NCBI RefSeq assembly: GCF_014202425.1
Contig: NZ_JACHGT010000015.1
Span: 176,875-240,874 of the forward strand
Source: Phytomonospora endophytica
GTDB lineage: Bacteria > Actinomycetota > Actinomycetes > Mycobacteriales > Micromonosporaceae
DNA length: 64,000 nt
Reading direction: 5' to 3'
How positions within the stretch are numbered: position 1 is the stretch's first letter; every line of letters begins with the position of its first letter. Below the pieces are notes generated by a model that did no database searches, was not told where the DNA came from, and saw only the letters and a program-made list of their open reading frames with translations. Shown one piece after another: positions 39,539 to 48,300 of the stretch. Position numbers and translations under genes: made by a program.

Positions 39539-40813
39539 GTGAAGATAGCGCTGCTCGGATGCGGCAACGTCGGTACCGAGGTGGTCCGGCTGCTGCACGA
39601 ACAGTCGTCCGACCTCGCCGCACGGATCGGTGAGCCCCTTGAGCTCGCCGGTGTCGCGGTACGCCGTCCGGACAAGGATCGCGGCGACCTGCCCGTGCCG
39701 AGAGAACTGTTCACCGCCGACGCGCAGGCCCTGGTGTCCCGTGCGGACGTGGACATCGTGGTCGAGCTCGTCGGCGGTATCGAACCGGCGCGAACGTGGA
39801 TCACGACGGCGATGGCCGGCGGGAAGAGCGTGGTCACCGGCAACAAGGCGCTCCTCGCCGAGGACGGCGCCACGCTCCACGACGCGGCCGCCACGGCGGG
39901 CGTGGACCTCTACTACGAGGCCTCGGTCGCCGCGGCCATCCCGCTGCTGCGCCCGCTGCGCGAGTCGCTGCACGGCGACCGCATCACCAAGGTGATGGGG
40001 ATCGTCAACGGCACGACGAACTTCATCCTGTCCCGCATGACCGAGACGGGAGCGACCTTCGCCGAGGCCCTCGACGAGGCCGGTGACCTCGGGTACGCCG
40101 AGGCCGACCCGACCGCCGACATCGAGGGCTTCGACGCCGCCGCGAAGGCCGCGATCCTCGCCGGGCTGGCGTTCCACACGCGCGTCAGCGCCGCCGACGT
40201 CTACCGCGAGGGCATCACCGAGGTCAGCGCCTCCGACGTGGCCAGCGCCGCCCAGATGGGCTGTGTGGTGAAGTTGCTGTGCATCGCCACCCGCGCGGGT
40301 GACGACGTCACGGTCCGCGTGCACCCGGCGATGATCCCGACGAGCCACCCGCTCGCCGGCGTCAACGGCGCCTACAACGCCGTCTTCGTCGAGGCCGAGG
40401 CCGCCGGGCGGTTGATGTTCTACGGCGCCGGGGCCGGTGGCGCGCCGACCGCGTCGGCCGTCCTCGGCGACCTCGTCGCCGTCGCCCGCAACCGCCGCAA
40501 CGGCGCCCGCACGGCCAGCGAGTCGACCTACGCCGACCTCGCCGTGCGACCCATGGGCGACGTGACGACCAGGTACCACATCTCGCTCGACGTCGACGAC
40601 CAGGCGGGCGTGCTCGCCGCCGCCGCGCAGGTCTTCGCCGACCACGACGTCAGCATCCAGACCGTCCGCCAGGACGGTCGCGACGACGACGCGCTGCTGG
40701 TCGTCGTCACCCACCAGGCCACCGACGCCGCCCTCGCGGCGACGGTGGAGGAACTCGCGAAGCTGCCCGCCGTGCGGCAGGTGGCCAGCGTCATGCGCGT
40801 AGAAGGCGGATGA
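39539..40813 (+). CDS. hom: Homoserine dehydrogenase
   Basis: 424 residues from GTG 39539 with GTGAAGGAG upstream. NAD(P)-binding [22 protein letters not shown], the catalytic region with [11 protein letters not shown] and [19 protein letters not shown], and a C-terminal ACT domain from about 345 ([20 protein letters not shown]), typical of feedback-regulated enzymes. It reduces aspartate semialdehyde to homoserine. Stop overlaps thrC by 4 nt. Confidence 0.97.
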   Translation: MKIALLGCGNVGTEVVRLLHEQSSDLAARIGEPLELAGVAVRRPDKDRGDLPVPRELFTADAQALVSRADVDIVVELVGGIEPARTWITTAMAGGKSVVTGNKALLAEDGATLHDAAATAGVDLYYEASVAAAIPLLRPLRESLHGDRITKVMGIVNGTTNFILSRMTETGATFAEALDEAGDLGYAEADPTADIEGFDAAAKAAILAGLAFHTRVSAADVYREGITEVSASDVASAAQMGCVVKLLCIATRAGDDVTVRVHPAMIPTSHPLAGVNGAYNAVFVEAEAAGRLMFYGAGAGGAPTASAVLGDLVAVARNRRNGARTASESTYADLAVRPMGDVTTRYHISLDVDDQAGVLAAAAQVFADHDVSIQTVRQDGRDDDALLVVVTHQATDAALAATVEELAKLPAVRQVASVMRVEGG

Positions 40814-41868
40814 GCACAGTGATCTGGAAGGGCCTCATCGAAGGCTTCCGCGACCGTCTCCCCGTGACCGCGGAGACGCCCGTCATCACCCTGTACGAAG
40901 GAAACACCCCGCTGGTGCCCGCTCCCGGGCTCTCCGCCCGGACCGGCTGCGACGTCTACCTCAAGGTCGAGGGCGCCAACCCGACCGGTTCCTTCAAGGA
41001 CCGCGGCATGACCCTCGCCGTGTCGAAGGCCGTCGAGGACGGCGCCAAGGCCGTCATCTGCGCCTCGACGGGGAACACGTCGGCGTCGGCCGCCGCCTAC
41101 GCCGCCCGCGCGGGGATCACCTGCGCCGTGCTCGTCCCGCAGGGCAAGATCGCCCTCGGGAAACTCGGCCAGGCGCTCGCCCACGGCGCCAAGCTCCTGC
41201 AGGTCGACGGGAACTTCGACGACTGCCTGGCGCTGGCCACGAAGTTGTCGATCGATTTCCCGGTGTCGCTGGTCAACTCGGTCAACCCCGACCGGCTCCA
41301 GGGGCAGAAGACGGCCTCCTTCGAGATCGTCGCCGCGCTCGGCGACGCGCCAGACGTGCACTGCCTCCCGGTGGGCAACGCGGGGAACATCACCGCCTAC
41401 TGGATGGGCTACACCGAGGACCTCGCGGCGGGCAACGCCCGAAAGACGCCGAAGATGATCGGTGTGCAGGCGCAGGGCGCATCGCCGCTGGTCGGCGGGG
41501 AGGTCGTGCGCGAACCGCAGACGATCGCCACCGCCATCCGCATCGGCAACCCGGCGAGCTGGACGCAGGCCATCGACGCCCGCGACGCCTCCGGCGGCCA
41601 GATCCGCGCGGTCACCGACCGCGAGATCCTGTCGACCTACCGGATGCTGCCGCGCGGCGAGGGCGTGTTCGTCGAGCCGGCCAGCGCGGCCAGCGTCGCC
41701 GGCATGCTCGCGGCCGTCGAGGACGGCTCCATCGAGCGCGGCTCGCGCGTGGTGTGCACGGTGACCGGACACGGCCTGAAGGACCCCGACTGGGCGGTGG
41801 CGTGCGCGCCCTCGCCGGAGACGATCAAGGTGGACGTGCTGGCGGCGGCGCGGTCGCTGGGGTTGTAG
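40810..41868 (+). CDS. thrC: Threonine synthase
   Basis: 352 residues. PLP fold-type II enzyme; the Schiff-base Lys is in [11 protein letters not shown] (near residue 62), with the phosphate-binding region [10 protein letters not shown] and [10 protein letters not shown]. It forms threonine from O-phosphohomoserine. The gene overlaps hom and ends the operon at a terminator. Its usual next neighbour thrB is 18.4 kb away here. Confidence 0.97.
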   Translation: MSTVIWKGLIEGFRDRLPVTAETPVITLYEGNTPLVPAPGLSARTGCDVYLKVEGANPTGSFKDRGMTLAVSKAVEDGAKAVICASTGNTSASAAAYAARAGITCAVLVPQGKIALGKLGQALAHGAKLLQVDGNFDDCLALATKLSIDFPVSLVNSVNPDRLQGQKTASFEIVAALGDAPDVHCLPVGNAGNITAYWMGYTEDLAAGNARKTPKMIGVQAQGASPLVGGEVVREPQTIATAIRIGNPASWTQAIDARDASGGQIRAVTDREILSTYRMLPRGEGVFVEPASAASVAGMLAAVEDGSIERGSRVVCTVTGHGLKDPDWAVACAPSPETIKVDVLAAARSLGL

Positions 41869-41893
41869 ACATTCCGCGGCTCGACTGTCGGCG

Positions 41894-41925
41894 GGGGCGC
41901 GTCTCGATCGGTCGGGACGCGCCCC
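41894..41925. terminator. Terminator after thrC
   Basis: A perfect 10-bp inverted repeat, GGGGCGCGTC (41894-41903) and GACGCGCCCC (41916-41925), with a 12-nt loop, between convergent thrC and the lipoprotein gene. Likely serves both. Confidence 0.8.
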
Positions 41926-41940
41926 TCGCCATTGCCGGGC

Positions 41941-42312
41941 CTACTTCCCGTACCCGTGCCCGAAGCCGTCGCAGGCGGCCTGCATGTTCTCCAGCGGCTC
42001 GACGAGCGCGGGGAAGTCCGTCGCGGTGCCGTCGCCGATCAGCTCGATGATCGTGTCGCCGTACTCGGCGATTTCGGGGTCGAAGGACTGCACGGCGTCG
42101 GCGGCGGCGGCTTCGACGTCCCGTGCCCACGCCTCCGTCTCCGCCGGGGACATGCCGCCCACGTCGAGGGGGAGCGCCAGGGCCGCCTCACACGCGAGGT
42201 CGAGCTTCGTGAACCCCGGTTCCCCGGTGGGCTCGGGCACGTCGGGGACCGGGCCGGTGCAGGCGGTCAGGAGAAGGACGGAGGCGGCCGTCAGGCGGAG
42301 CAGTGGGCGCAT
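41941..42312 (-). CDS. Small lipoprotein
   Basis: 123 residues with a type II signal peptide: RLTAASVLLLTACTGPVPD, lipobox L-T-A-C (Cys18). The mature part is acidic and helical (SPAETEAWARDVEAAAADAV), followed by ENMQAACDGFGHGYGK; its two Cys may form a disulphide with CEAAL. Outer-surface anchored, function unknown. Confidence 0.8.
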   Translation of the reverse strand: MRPLLRLTAASVLLLTACTGPVPDVPEPTGEPGFTKLDLACEAALALPLDVGGMSPAETEAWARDVEAAAADAVQSFDPEIAEYGDTIIELIGDGTATDFPALVEPLENMQAACDGFGHGYGK

Positions 42313-42357
42313 CGCCCGGACGTTAGTCCACTCTGGACGGCCGTGGGGGGCACGTCA

Positions 42358-42393
42358 GGAGGGGCACCCGGCAACACCGCCGGGCACCCCTCC
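42358..42393 (-). terminator. Terminator after the nitroimidazole-type cluster
   Basis: An imperfect inverted repeat: GGAGGGG-CA-CCCGGC, loop AACACC, GCCGGG-CA-CCCCTCC. The internal CA/CA mismatch separates two GC stems. It begins 2 nt after the permease stop and is the natural end of the leftward cluster. Confidence 0.75.
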
Positions 42394-42394
42394 T

Positions 42395-43786
42395 TCACGA
42401 GGTCCTGCGGTCCATCACCGCGAACACCACCGCCGCCACCGCGTACGACGCGAGGAAACCGACGTCCACGCCCGCGGCGGCACGGCTGAGCGGGCCGACG
42501 TAGAGCGGTGTGTTCGCCCCCAGGAGACCGACCAGGACCCCGGCGCCGAACGCGATGAGCGCGTTCGCGTTCAGGCCCCTCGTGTACCGGTAACGGCCGT
42601 CGTCGGCGTGCAGGTCCTCGGGCGTGTACCGCCCTCGGAAGCGGGCGTAGCCGACGGTCATGATCGCCGTCCACGGCGCCACGAAGCTCAGCAGCAGCGT
42701 CACGAACGCCGCCATCGAGTCCACGGCGTCGTAGACGACCGCGCCCAGGTACAGCAGCGCCACACCGATCCCCGCCACGACGACGGTGACCGCCGCCCGC
42801 GAGGCCCGCCGGAACACCGACTGCGCCGACAGCCCGGCCGCGTAGACGCACAGCCCGCCCTGCGGGAACGACCCCACGAGCCCGAAACCGATCACGACCA
42901 CCGCGAACCACGGCGGCGTCACCTCGGTGACGCCCTGCAGCCACGGCAGCCCCGGATCGGTCAGCGTCGTCGTCGTATAGGCCCCCACGAGCAGCGCCAC
43001 GACACAGCTGAGGAACATCGCCCCGCCGTTCCACCACATGACCGGCCCGTCCGGACCGCGCATGTAGCGGCTGTAGTCGCCCTGGAAGGTCGCGTACGAC
43101 ATCGGCACCGACACCGCGACCCCGGCCGCGAGCAGCCACGTCGAGGCGTGTCCCGACAGGGCGAGCTCGCCGCCGGCGAATCCGGCGTCGAAGCGCGGTG
43201 CGAGCACCGCCACCAGCGCCAGTAGCACGACGCCGCCGACGATGGCGGTGACGCGGTAGGTGACGAGCAGTGCGCGCTGCCCGAACACCGCCACCGCGAT
43301 CACCGCCACGGCGACGACCGGCATCGTCACCGCGAGCGCGCCGGGCCCGGTGGGCGTCCCCAGCAGTTTCGCGGCGGCGACCATGATGGCCGTCCCGCCC
43401 GTCCACACGGTGATGGCGAAGAACCCGAGGGCGACGCCGACCGTGATGAGGCTGCCGACGACCCGGCCGCGTACGCCGAAGTGCGCGCCCCCGGCCGTGG
43501 GGTTGTTGGTGCCGGTGCGCAGCCCGAAGCGCACCAGCGGGACGATGAGCGCCGTGCCGACCGCGGTCCCGGCGAGGATCGCGGTGACCGAGGCCCACCA
43601 GCTCAGCCCGAACAGGACCGGCAGCGCCCCGAGCACGACCGTGCCGAAGGAGAACTGGGCCGAATGCCAGATCCAGCCGAACTCCGAGGGCCGTGAGGTG
43701 CGTTCGGACTCCGGGACGATGTCGACCCCGCGGGTCTCCACCGCCGCGCGGGGAGGAACGCGGACCGGCGGTGGAGACGTCGTCAC
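42395..43786 (-). CDS. NCS1-family cytosine/purine-type permease
   Basis: 463 residues from GTG 43786; the longer upstream frame overlaps other genes. About 12 membrane segments; GTNNPTAGGAHFGVRG (amino-terminal NCS1 signature), SMSYATFQGDYSRYM and VGSFPQGGLCVYA are typical. NCS1 proteins carry cytosine, uracil, allantoin or hydantoins in by cation symport. In a cluster leading to imidazoles it may take up or export 2-aminoimidazole- or nitroimidazole-like molecules (inference). It overlaps the Rieske gene by 4 nt. Confidence 0.85.
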   Translation of the reverse strand: MTTSPPPVRVPPRAAVETRGVDIVPESERTSRPSEFGWIWHSAQFSFGTVVLGALPVLFGLSWWASVTAILAGTAVGTALIVPLVRFGLRTGTNNPTAGGAHFGVRGRVVGSLITVGVALGFFAITVWTGGTAIMVAAAKLLGTPTGPGALAVTMPVVAVAVIAVAVFGQRALLVTYRVTAIVGGVVLLALVAVLAPRFDAGFAGGELALSGHASTWLLAAGVAVSVPMSYATFQGDYSRYMRGPDGPVMWWNGGAMFLSCVVALLVGAYTTTTLTDPGLPWLQGVTEVTPPWFAVVVIGFGLVGSFPQGGLCVYAAGLSAQSVFRRASRAAVTVVVAGIGVALLYLGAVVYDAVDSMAAFVTLLLSFVAPWTAIMTVGYARFRGRYTPEDLHADDGRYRYTRGLNANALIAFGAGVLVGLLGANTPLYVGPLSRAAAGVDVGFLASYAVAAVVFAVMDRRTS

Positions 43787-44037
43787 GGCCGCTCCGCGGG
43801 ATCGAGGACCGCCCGGATCCGCAGCGGATCGCAGGACGGGCCGGAGACGGGTCTCCCGTCGACGATCTCGAAGCTCGACAGGTGCAGCGGACAGGTGATG
43901 CGCAGGGTCCGCTCGTTGACGTGGCTGAACAGCAGCCGCCCGCCGCGATGGGGGCAGTCGGCCTGCGCGAGCACGCGGGTGCCGTTGATGTCGACGAGGA
44001 TCAGGTCGTCGGTGACCTGCCGTAACAGGTGACTCAT
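43783..44037 (-). CDS. Rieske [2Fe-2S] protein, RohT-like
   Basis: 84 residues from ATG 44037. Rieske cluster ligands are CPHRG (Cys28, His30) and CPLH (Cys49, His52). There is no membrane helix and no oxygenase domain, so it is a soluble small electron carrier. It is coupled by 4-nt overlaps to the diiron oxygenase upstream and the permease downstream. The azomycin cluster of Streptomyces cattleya has a Rieske protein in the equivalent place (from memory), supplying electrons to the N-oxygenase. Confidence 0.85.
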   Translation of the reverse strand: MSHLLRQVTDDLILVDINGTRVLAQADCPHRGGRLLFSHVNERTLRITCPLHLSSFEIVDGRPVSGPSCDPLRIRAVLDPAERP

Positions 44038-44858
44038 CGGCCCGCACCCACCTTGCGGGCGCGGGCGACGGCCGCTTCGGTGGCGGCGTCGACGATCTCG
44101 CCGGTGAGCACGATCCCGGCCCAGACCTTCGCCAGGTCGAGGCTGTGCACGGTGTCGAGTTCGCGCAGGGCGTCGCGCATCTGCCTGCTGTGGAAGGTGT
44201 CGATGTAGAGGTGCTCGGAGAAGTACGCCGAGTTGGCCACCCCGAGGCGTTCCACGGCCGCGGCGTGGCAACGGAAGGCGTACAGGACGCTGGCCTCGAA
44301 GTAGGCGTAGCCGCCGAGGAAGAACTCGGGGCTGGGCGCCCGGGAGGCGAGCCAGTGGAAGAGGTTGACGTAGGCGAGGACCTCGGGTTCGGCCTCGTCG
44401 ATGTAGCCCTCCAGTTCGACGGGCATGCCCAGCTCGGTGAGCAGGTCGCGGTAGAGCTGGGAGTGGGCGCGGGCGACGTTGCCGGAGCCGAACTCGTCGA
44501 TGAGGACCCGGAACACGGCCATGCCCGAGCGGTGGGGGAGCCGCGGCACGATCGGCAGCAGCGCGTGCGACTCGATGAGCCCGTCGACGGCGAACTGCCC
44601 GACGATTGCCTTGAACTCGTCGAGGCCCGCGTGCAGGGCGATGTAGTCGTGGCTTTCGGGCAGGTCGCGTTCCTCGCCGGCGAGCCGCTGGTCGAGCGCG
44701 GACAGGAGCGCCGTGCGGGAACCGAAGCGCGGTGCCCCGCGCTCCAGTCCTTCGGCGAGGGGGACGATCCAGCCCGCTTCGGCGGCCTCGATCTCGGCGG
44801 CGACGGCGGCGGTGGGCACCGACCGGTTGAGCCGGTAGAGGCGTGCCTGGTCGATCAC
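44034..44858 (-). CDS. Heme-oxygenase-like diiron N-oxygenase, RohS-like
   Basis: 274 residues from GTG 44858. It belongs to the heme-oxygenase-like diiron oxidase (HDO) superfamily (UndA, BesC, SznF, RohS). Candidate metal ligands are spread over four helices: AGLDEFKAIVGQF, VDGLIESHALL, YAYFEASVLYAFRCH and SEHLYIDTFHSRQM (His/Asp/His). In the azomycin route RohS turns 2-aminoimidazole into 2-nitroimidazole. Order and neighbours (DapA-like, Rieske) support that role here. Overlaps both neighbours by 4 nt. Confidence 0.82.
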   Translation of the reverse strand: MIDQARLYRLNRSVPTAAVAAEIEAAEAGWIVPLAEGLERGAPRFGSRTALLSALDQRLAGEERDLPESHDYIALHAGLDEFKAIVGQFAVDGLIESHALLPIVPRLPHRSGMAVFRVLIDEFGSGNVARAHSQLYRDLLTELGMPVELEGYIDEAEPEVLAYVNLFHWLASRAPSPEFFLGGYAYFEASVLYAFRCHAAAVERLGVANSAYFSEHLYIDTFHSRQMRDALRELDTVHSLDLAKVWAGIVLTGEIVDAATEAAVARARKVGAGR

Positions 44859-45661
44859 GGCGCACCGTCCCACTCGACCGTCCGATCGGAGTCGATGACG
44901 GCCCGCCGGCGCAGTTCGGCCTTGGCCCAGCGGTACCAGTCGTCCTTGAACAGCCCGAGCCGCTCGCAGGCGGCGTTGATCTCGGCCTGGACCTCGGCCG
45001 ACGGTTCCCGCAGCATCAGCGAGCACAGGGCCGGTTCCAGGTTGGCCAGCGGGCCGACGAAACCGGCGACGCCCGCGTCGCCGGACAAGACGTCGAGGAG
45101 CAGGTTCTCCCAGCCCTCGAAGACCGGTACGTGCGGTACGGCGGCGGCGATCCGGCGGGTCAGTTCCGGGGAGCCGCTGGACTCCTTGATCCCGGCGACG
45201 CCCGGCAGAGCGCAGATCCGCACGATCGTGTCGAGCGCGATGTGGTTGCCGGAGATCGCGTGTTCGTTGTACAGGAAGATGGGCAGCGCGGTGCCCTCGC
45301 GGACGGTGGCGTAGTGGCGGTAGACGGCGTCCTGGTCGAGTTCGGGGTCGAAGGGCGTGGTCACGACGACGGCGTCGGCGCCGAGTTCGGCGGCGGTCCT
45401 CGCGCGGGCCACGACCTCCCCGGTGGTCGGGAGCTGGATCCCGGCCAGGACGGGCAGTCCGGCGGCGTAGGTGACGGTCGCGGCGACCATGTCGCGCCAG
45501 CGGCCGGCGTCGAGTAGCCAGCCCTCGCCGGAGCTGAGCGCGGGCATGACGGCGGTGACCTCGTCGCGCACGGAGTCGACGAGCCGCGCCACGCACGGCG
45601 AGGAAACCTCGCCGGTCTCGGTCAGCGGGGTCACCAGGGGCACGATGGTTCCTTGGTACAT
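44855..45661 (-). CDS. DapA-superfamily retro-aldolase, RohR-like
   Basis: 268 residues. A TIM-barrel of the dihydrodipicolinate synthase family with the Schiff-base Lys159 in GIKESSG and the catalytic Tyr131 in FLYNEHA. The GxxGE element is replaced by SSGEG. It is slightly shorter than true DapA (about 290) and sits far from lysine genes in purpose. In azomycin biosynthesis a member of this family splits 4-hydroxy-2-ketoarginine to pyruvate and guanidinoacetaldehyde. That role is inferred from context. Confidence 0.82.
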   Translation of the reverse strand: MYQGTIVPLVTPLTETGEVSSPCVARLVDSVRDEVTAVMPALSSGEGWLLDAGRWRDMVAATVTYAAGLPVLAGIQLPTTGEVVARARTAAELGADAVVVTTPFDPELDQDAVYRHYATVREGTALPIFLYNEHAISGNHIALDTIVRICALPGVAGIKESSGSPELTRRIAAAVPHVPVFEGWENLLLDVLSGDAGVAGFVGPLANLEPALCSLMLREPSAEVQAEINAACERLGLFKDDWYRWAKAELRRRAVIDSDRTVEWDGAP

Positions 45662-45675
45662 GGCGGTGCCTCCTC

Positions 45676-46170
45676 CTAGAGATCAGCGGCCGGGACCGTG
45701 AGTTTCAGGGACTGTTCGTAGAGGGTTTCGAGCGTCTTGGGAAAGGCTCGATCCGCGCCCGGCGTCTCGATCCCGCGTACGGGCAGGCCCGTGCGGCCGG
45801 TCAGCCGCGGACTGGCGGTGTGCAGCGTGCCGCCCTTGCGCAGCACGAAACCGAGCAGCAGCCGTTCGTGATCGGGCAGCCCGTCGAGGGCCGCCGACCC
45901 GAAGCCGATCTCGGCGTCGCCGCGCCCGTAGCCGGGCCGTTCCACACACAGCAGCGAATGCAGGTTGTCCATGAACGGGTAGTAGGCGTCCTGCGTGTCG
46001 CGCGGCAGCCGCCAGATCAGGTCGTCGCACAACCCGACCTGCTCCAGCGGCATCAGCATCGGCGTGGCCAGGTTCGACGTGAAGAACGACTTGCAGGCCA
46101 GCCGCGCCGACTCCTCGGCGGCGTGCATCCCCATGAACAGGGCCGCGTCGATGACGATCTCAGCGGCCAT
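45676..46170 (-). CDS. Small protein in the RohQ position, putative cyclase
   Basis: 164 residues from ATG 46170, overlapping the aminotransferase-like gene end by 11 nt. It has a conserved-looking N-terminal [33 protein letters not shown] and [16 protein letters not shown]. No catalytic motif or standard domain is recognised. From its place between the PLP enzyme and DapA-like gene it matches RohQ, which I recall as the protein needed to form 2-aminoimidazole from guanidinoacetaldehyde. Treat this as context-based. Confidence 0.65.
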   Translation of the reverse strand: MAAEIVIDAALFMGMHAAEESARLACKSFFTSNLATPMLMPLEQVGLCDDLIWRLPRDTQDAYYPFMDNLHSLLCVERPGYGRGDAEIGFGSAALDGLPDHERLLLGFVLRKGGTLHTASPRLTGRTGLPVRGIETPGADRAFPKTLETLYEQSLKLTVPAADL

Positions 46171-47383
46171 GACGGCGCAGCACCTCCCGGACGCGCGCGA
46201 TCGCCGCGGCGAACACGCGCGGCTCGCGGGCCAGTGCGATGCGGATGTAGCGCTCGCCGCTGTCGGGGCGGTTCCAGTAGAAGTAGGTGCCGGGGAGGAC
46301 GTAGACGTCCTCGTCGAGCAGGGCCCGCTGGAGTGCCGTCGCGGTCAGCTCGGGCGGGCGGATCCGGTACCAGGACACGCTCGTGGTCACGCGCGGGCGC
46401 TGGTATTCGAGGATGGTGCCGTCGAGGGCCTCGCGGGCGGCCTCGGCGTTGCGGGCGAGGAGGTCGCGGACGGAGGCGAAGCCGTCGTCGATGGAGTCCT
46501 CGATGTAGTGGGCGACCAGGTTCAGCACGAACGGCGAGACGTTCAGCAGGACGCTGGTGTGCAGGTTGTAGACGGTGTCGTGGATGTCGCGGCTGGCGGT
46601 CAGCAGCGCGCACTTGGCGTCCTGGACGGGCCAGGTCTTGCCGGTGTCCTCCAGCACGATGTAGGTGACGCCGGAGGATTCCAGCAGCTCGTAGAGGTCG
46701 ATGCGGCCGGTGCCGTCGCACAGCGCGAAGGAGGCGAAGCACAGGTCGATCATGAGCAGCCGGTCGTGCTCGACGCAGTGCCGGACGACCGCCTCGAAGC
46801 CGGCGCGGCCGTCGGTGAGGAGGCTGAAACCGGTGGGGTTGTTGGGATCGACGAGGTAGAGCGCGTCGGCGCTCACCTCGGCGTCGAGACGCTCGCGGAT
46901 CCGCGCCGGGTCGCGCAGGAGCTCCTCGGGGAGGGCGGTGAGCCCGACGCGCATGTTGCGCAGCAGGTCGGTGAGGTTGTCGAAGCACGGCTCGATGAGC
47001 GCGACGGTCATGTCGCGCTGCTTGAGGTACATGGCCGCGACCATGGTCGAGACGCTCGCCGAGTAGGAGAGCATGGTGCGGCCGAGGAGGCGGGCGGTCG
47101 GCTGCCGGTGCAGGCGGAAGAACGCGTCGGTTAAACGCTCCTCGAAATACGACTGCTGGTCCTCCTCGGCCTGGTACCACAGCGAGGGGAGTTGTTCGAC
47201 GATCTTCTCCTGGCTCGGCGACTGCCTTTGGTGGGTGTGCGCGTCGGCCAGGTTGTATTTTGTTTTGAGGGCCTGGATCTCGTGCTGAGTGAGGTCGGCG
47301 AAATCGTCGAGATTGACCATCGGGGAGATTTCGTTCGTCGTCCCCGACGGCATCGGACGTGGTGGAACGCTTGCTTCGAGCAT
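46160..47383 (-). CDS. PLP-dependent L-arginine oxidase/hydroxylase, RohP/MppP-like
   Basis: 407 residues from ATG 47383 with GAAAGGGAGCC upstream. Fold-type I aminotransferase-like, but with hallmarks of the MppP/RohP/Ind4 oxygen-using family: [20 protein letters not shown] (N-terminal lid) and [19 protein letters not shown] (Lys249 in EDTGK as likely PLP Lys), plus DPNNPTG (179-185). These enzymes use O2 to turn L-arginine into 4-hydroxy-2-ketoarginine. It is the first gene of the tightly coupled five-gene core. Confidence 0.85.
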   Translation of the reverse strand: MLEASVPPRPMPSGTTNEISPMVNLDDFADLTQHEIQALKTKYNLADAHTHQRQSPSQEKIVEQLPSLWYQAEEDQQSYFEERLTDAFFRLHRQPTARLLGRTMLSYSASVSTMVAAMYLKQRDMTVALIEPCFDNLTDLLRNMRVGLTALPEELLRDPARIRERLDAEVSADALYLVDPNNPTGFSLLTDGRAGFEAVVRHCVEHDRLLMIDLCFASFALCDGTGRIDLYELLESSGVTYIVLEDTGKTWPVQDAKCALLTASRDIHDTVYNLHTSVLLNVSPFVLNLVAHYIEDSIDDGFASVRDLLARNAEAAREALDGTILEYQRPRVTTSVSWYRIRPPELTATALQRALLDEDVYVLPGTYFYWNRPDSGERYIRIALAREPRVFAAAIARVREVLRRHGR

Positions 47384-47578
47384 GGTGGCTCCCTTTCGGG
47401 TTCTTCGATCACCAGGTGGCGAATTGAAGTTAATCAATATGCTAGCGATGTTCCGACCCCGGGGGAGTGACGGAATTTCAAATTGCTCCCTAACTTATGC
47501 GAGCAATTGTTTCCGTCCTGGTCGAGAATGCGTCAAAGGTCAGTGGTCATTGACGGGCGAACGAATACCGTGTGCGGG
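47384..47578 (-). promoter_or_regulatory. AT-richer gap upstream of the rohP-like gene
   Basis: 195 nt between the DsbA-like gene and the PLP enzyme gene. It includes an unusually AT-rich run (about 47425-47450, GAAGTTAATCAATATGCTAG on the plus strand) in otherwise GC-rich DNA. It may hold a separate promoter for the core pathway genes. No exact promoter assigned. Confidence 0.4.
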
Positions 47579-48271
47579 TCACGGCGCCGATCGCTGCAGC
47601 AGGTCCTCGACGACCTTCGGGTCGTCGGACTCGACGACGGGATAGCCCACGCCGTACCGGCCCTCCCAGCGCGAGGTGATGCCCGGGTTGGGGTGGTCGG
47701 TGCCGTCGGGGAGGAACAGGTGCGGGCTGCACACGATCCGGTCGGTGCGCGACAGCGCCGCCTGGTCCGACAGGTCCCGCCGGGCGCGGCCGTCGTCGAG
47801 GGCCTCGGTCAGTTCGGCGACGTCGACCGCCCCCGTGGAGGCGGCGGCGTCGAGGATGACCTTGCGGTTGCTGATGCACTTCGACTCCGCCCAGAAGGCC
47901 CGGCGCAGCGCCAGGTCGAGCTGTTCGGCGGCGCGCAGGCTCTGCGCCTTGGCGGCCTGCACCGCCTCCAGCGCCGGTAGCGTCGTCGAGGGGTACAGCC
48001 AGTCCTTCGCCTGCCACAGCCGCCATCCGGCGGAGGGTTCGAGGATCGCCATGCGCGCGACCTCGGAGTCGGTGCCGGTCCGGGGACTCGGCGCGTCGTT
48101 GAGCAGTTCGAGCGGGAAGGCCCGGAGATCGAACCAGACCTTCCCGTACAGCCCGAGCCGCTCGCGGGCCGCGTGCAGCCGGCGGATGGTGATGTGCGCG
48201 AAAGAGCACCAGATGTCGGAGTAGACGACGATGACGCCTGGCTCGGGGGTCAGGTCGGGCTGGTCGGTCAT
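47579..48271 (-). CDS. DsbA/2-hydroxychromene-carboxylate-isomerase-like protein
   Basis: 230 residues, ATG 48271 after AAGGGAAAGAAC. Thioredoxin-like DsbA fold: VIVVYSDIWCSFAHITIRRL (one Cys; the CxxC reads C-S-F-A), a long helical insertion, and SPHLFLPDGTDHPNPGI with the cis-Pro region. Loss of the second Cys points to a kappa-GST or FrnE-like reducing/isomerising enzyme, not a disulphide oxidase. It lies upstream of the nitroimidazole-type core on the same strand; a protective or tailoring function is inference. Confidence 0.75.
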   Translation of the reverse strand: MTDQPDLTPEPGVIVVYSDIWCSFAHITIRRLHAARERLGLYGKVWFDLRAFPLELLNDAPSPRTGTDSEVARMAILEPSAGWRLWQAKDWLYPSTTLPALEAVQAAKAQSLRAAEQLDLALRRAFWAESKCISNRKVILDAAASTGAVDVAELTEALDDGRARRDLSDQAALSRTDRIVCSPHLFLPDGTDHPNPGITSRWEGRYGVGYPVVESDDPKVVEDLLQRSAP

Positions 48272-48300
48272 GTTCTTTCCCTTCGCGTGGCCGCGGGCGG

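Noticed and set aside
44855..45661. True dihydrodipicolinate synthase (dapA) for lysine synthesis
   Set aside because: It lies inside a five-gene unit with an MppP-like enzyme and N-oxygenase, is short for DapA and lacks the usual DapA motif context. A RohR-like role fits better.
46160..47383. Ordinary class I/II aminotransferase
   Set aside because: The N-terminal lid and EDTGK-WP region match the oxygen-dependent MppP/RohP arginine enzymes, not general aminotransferases.
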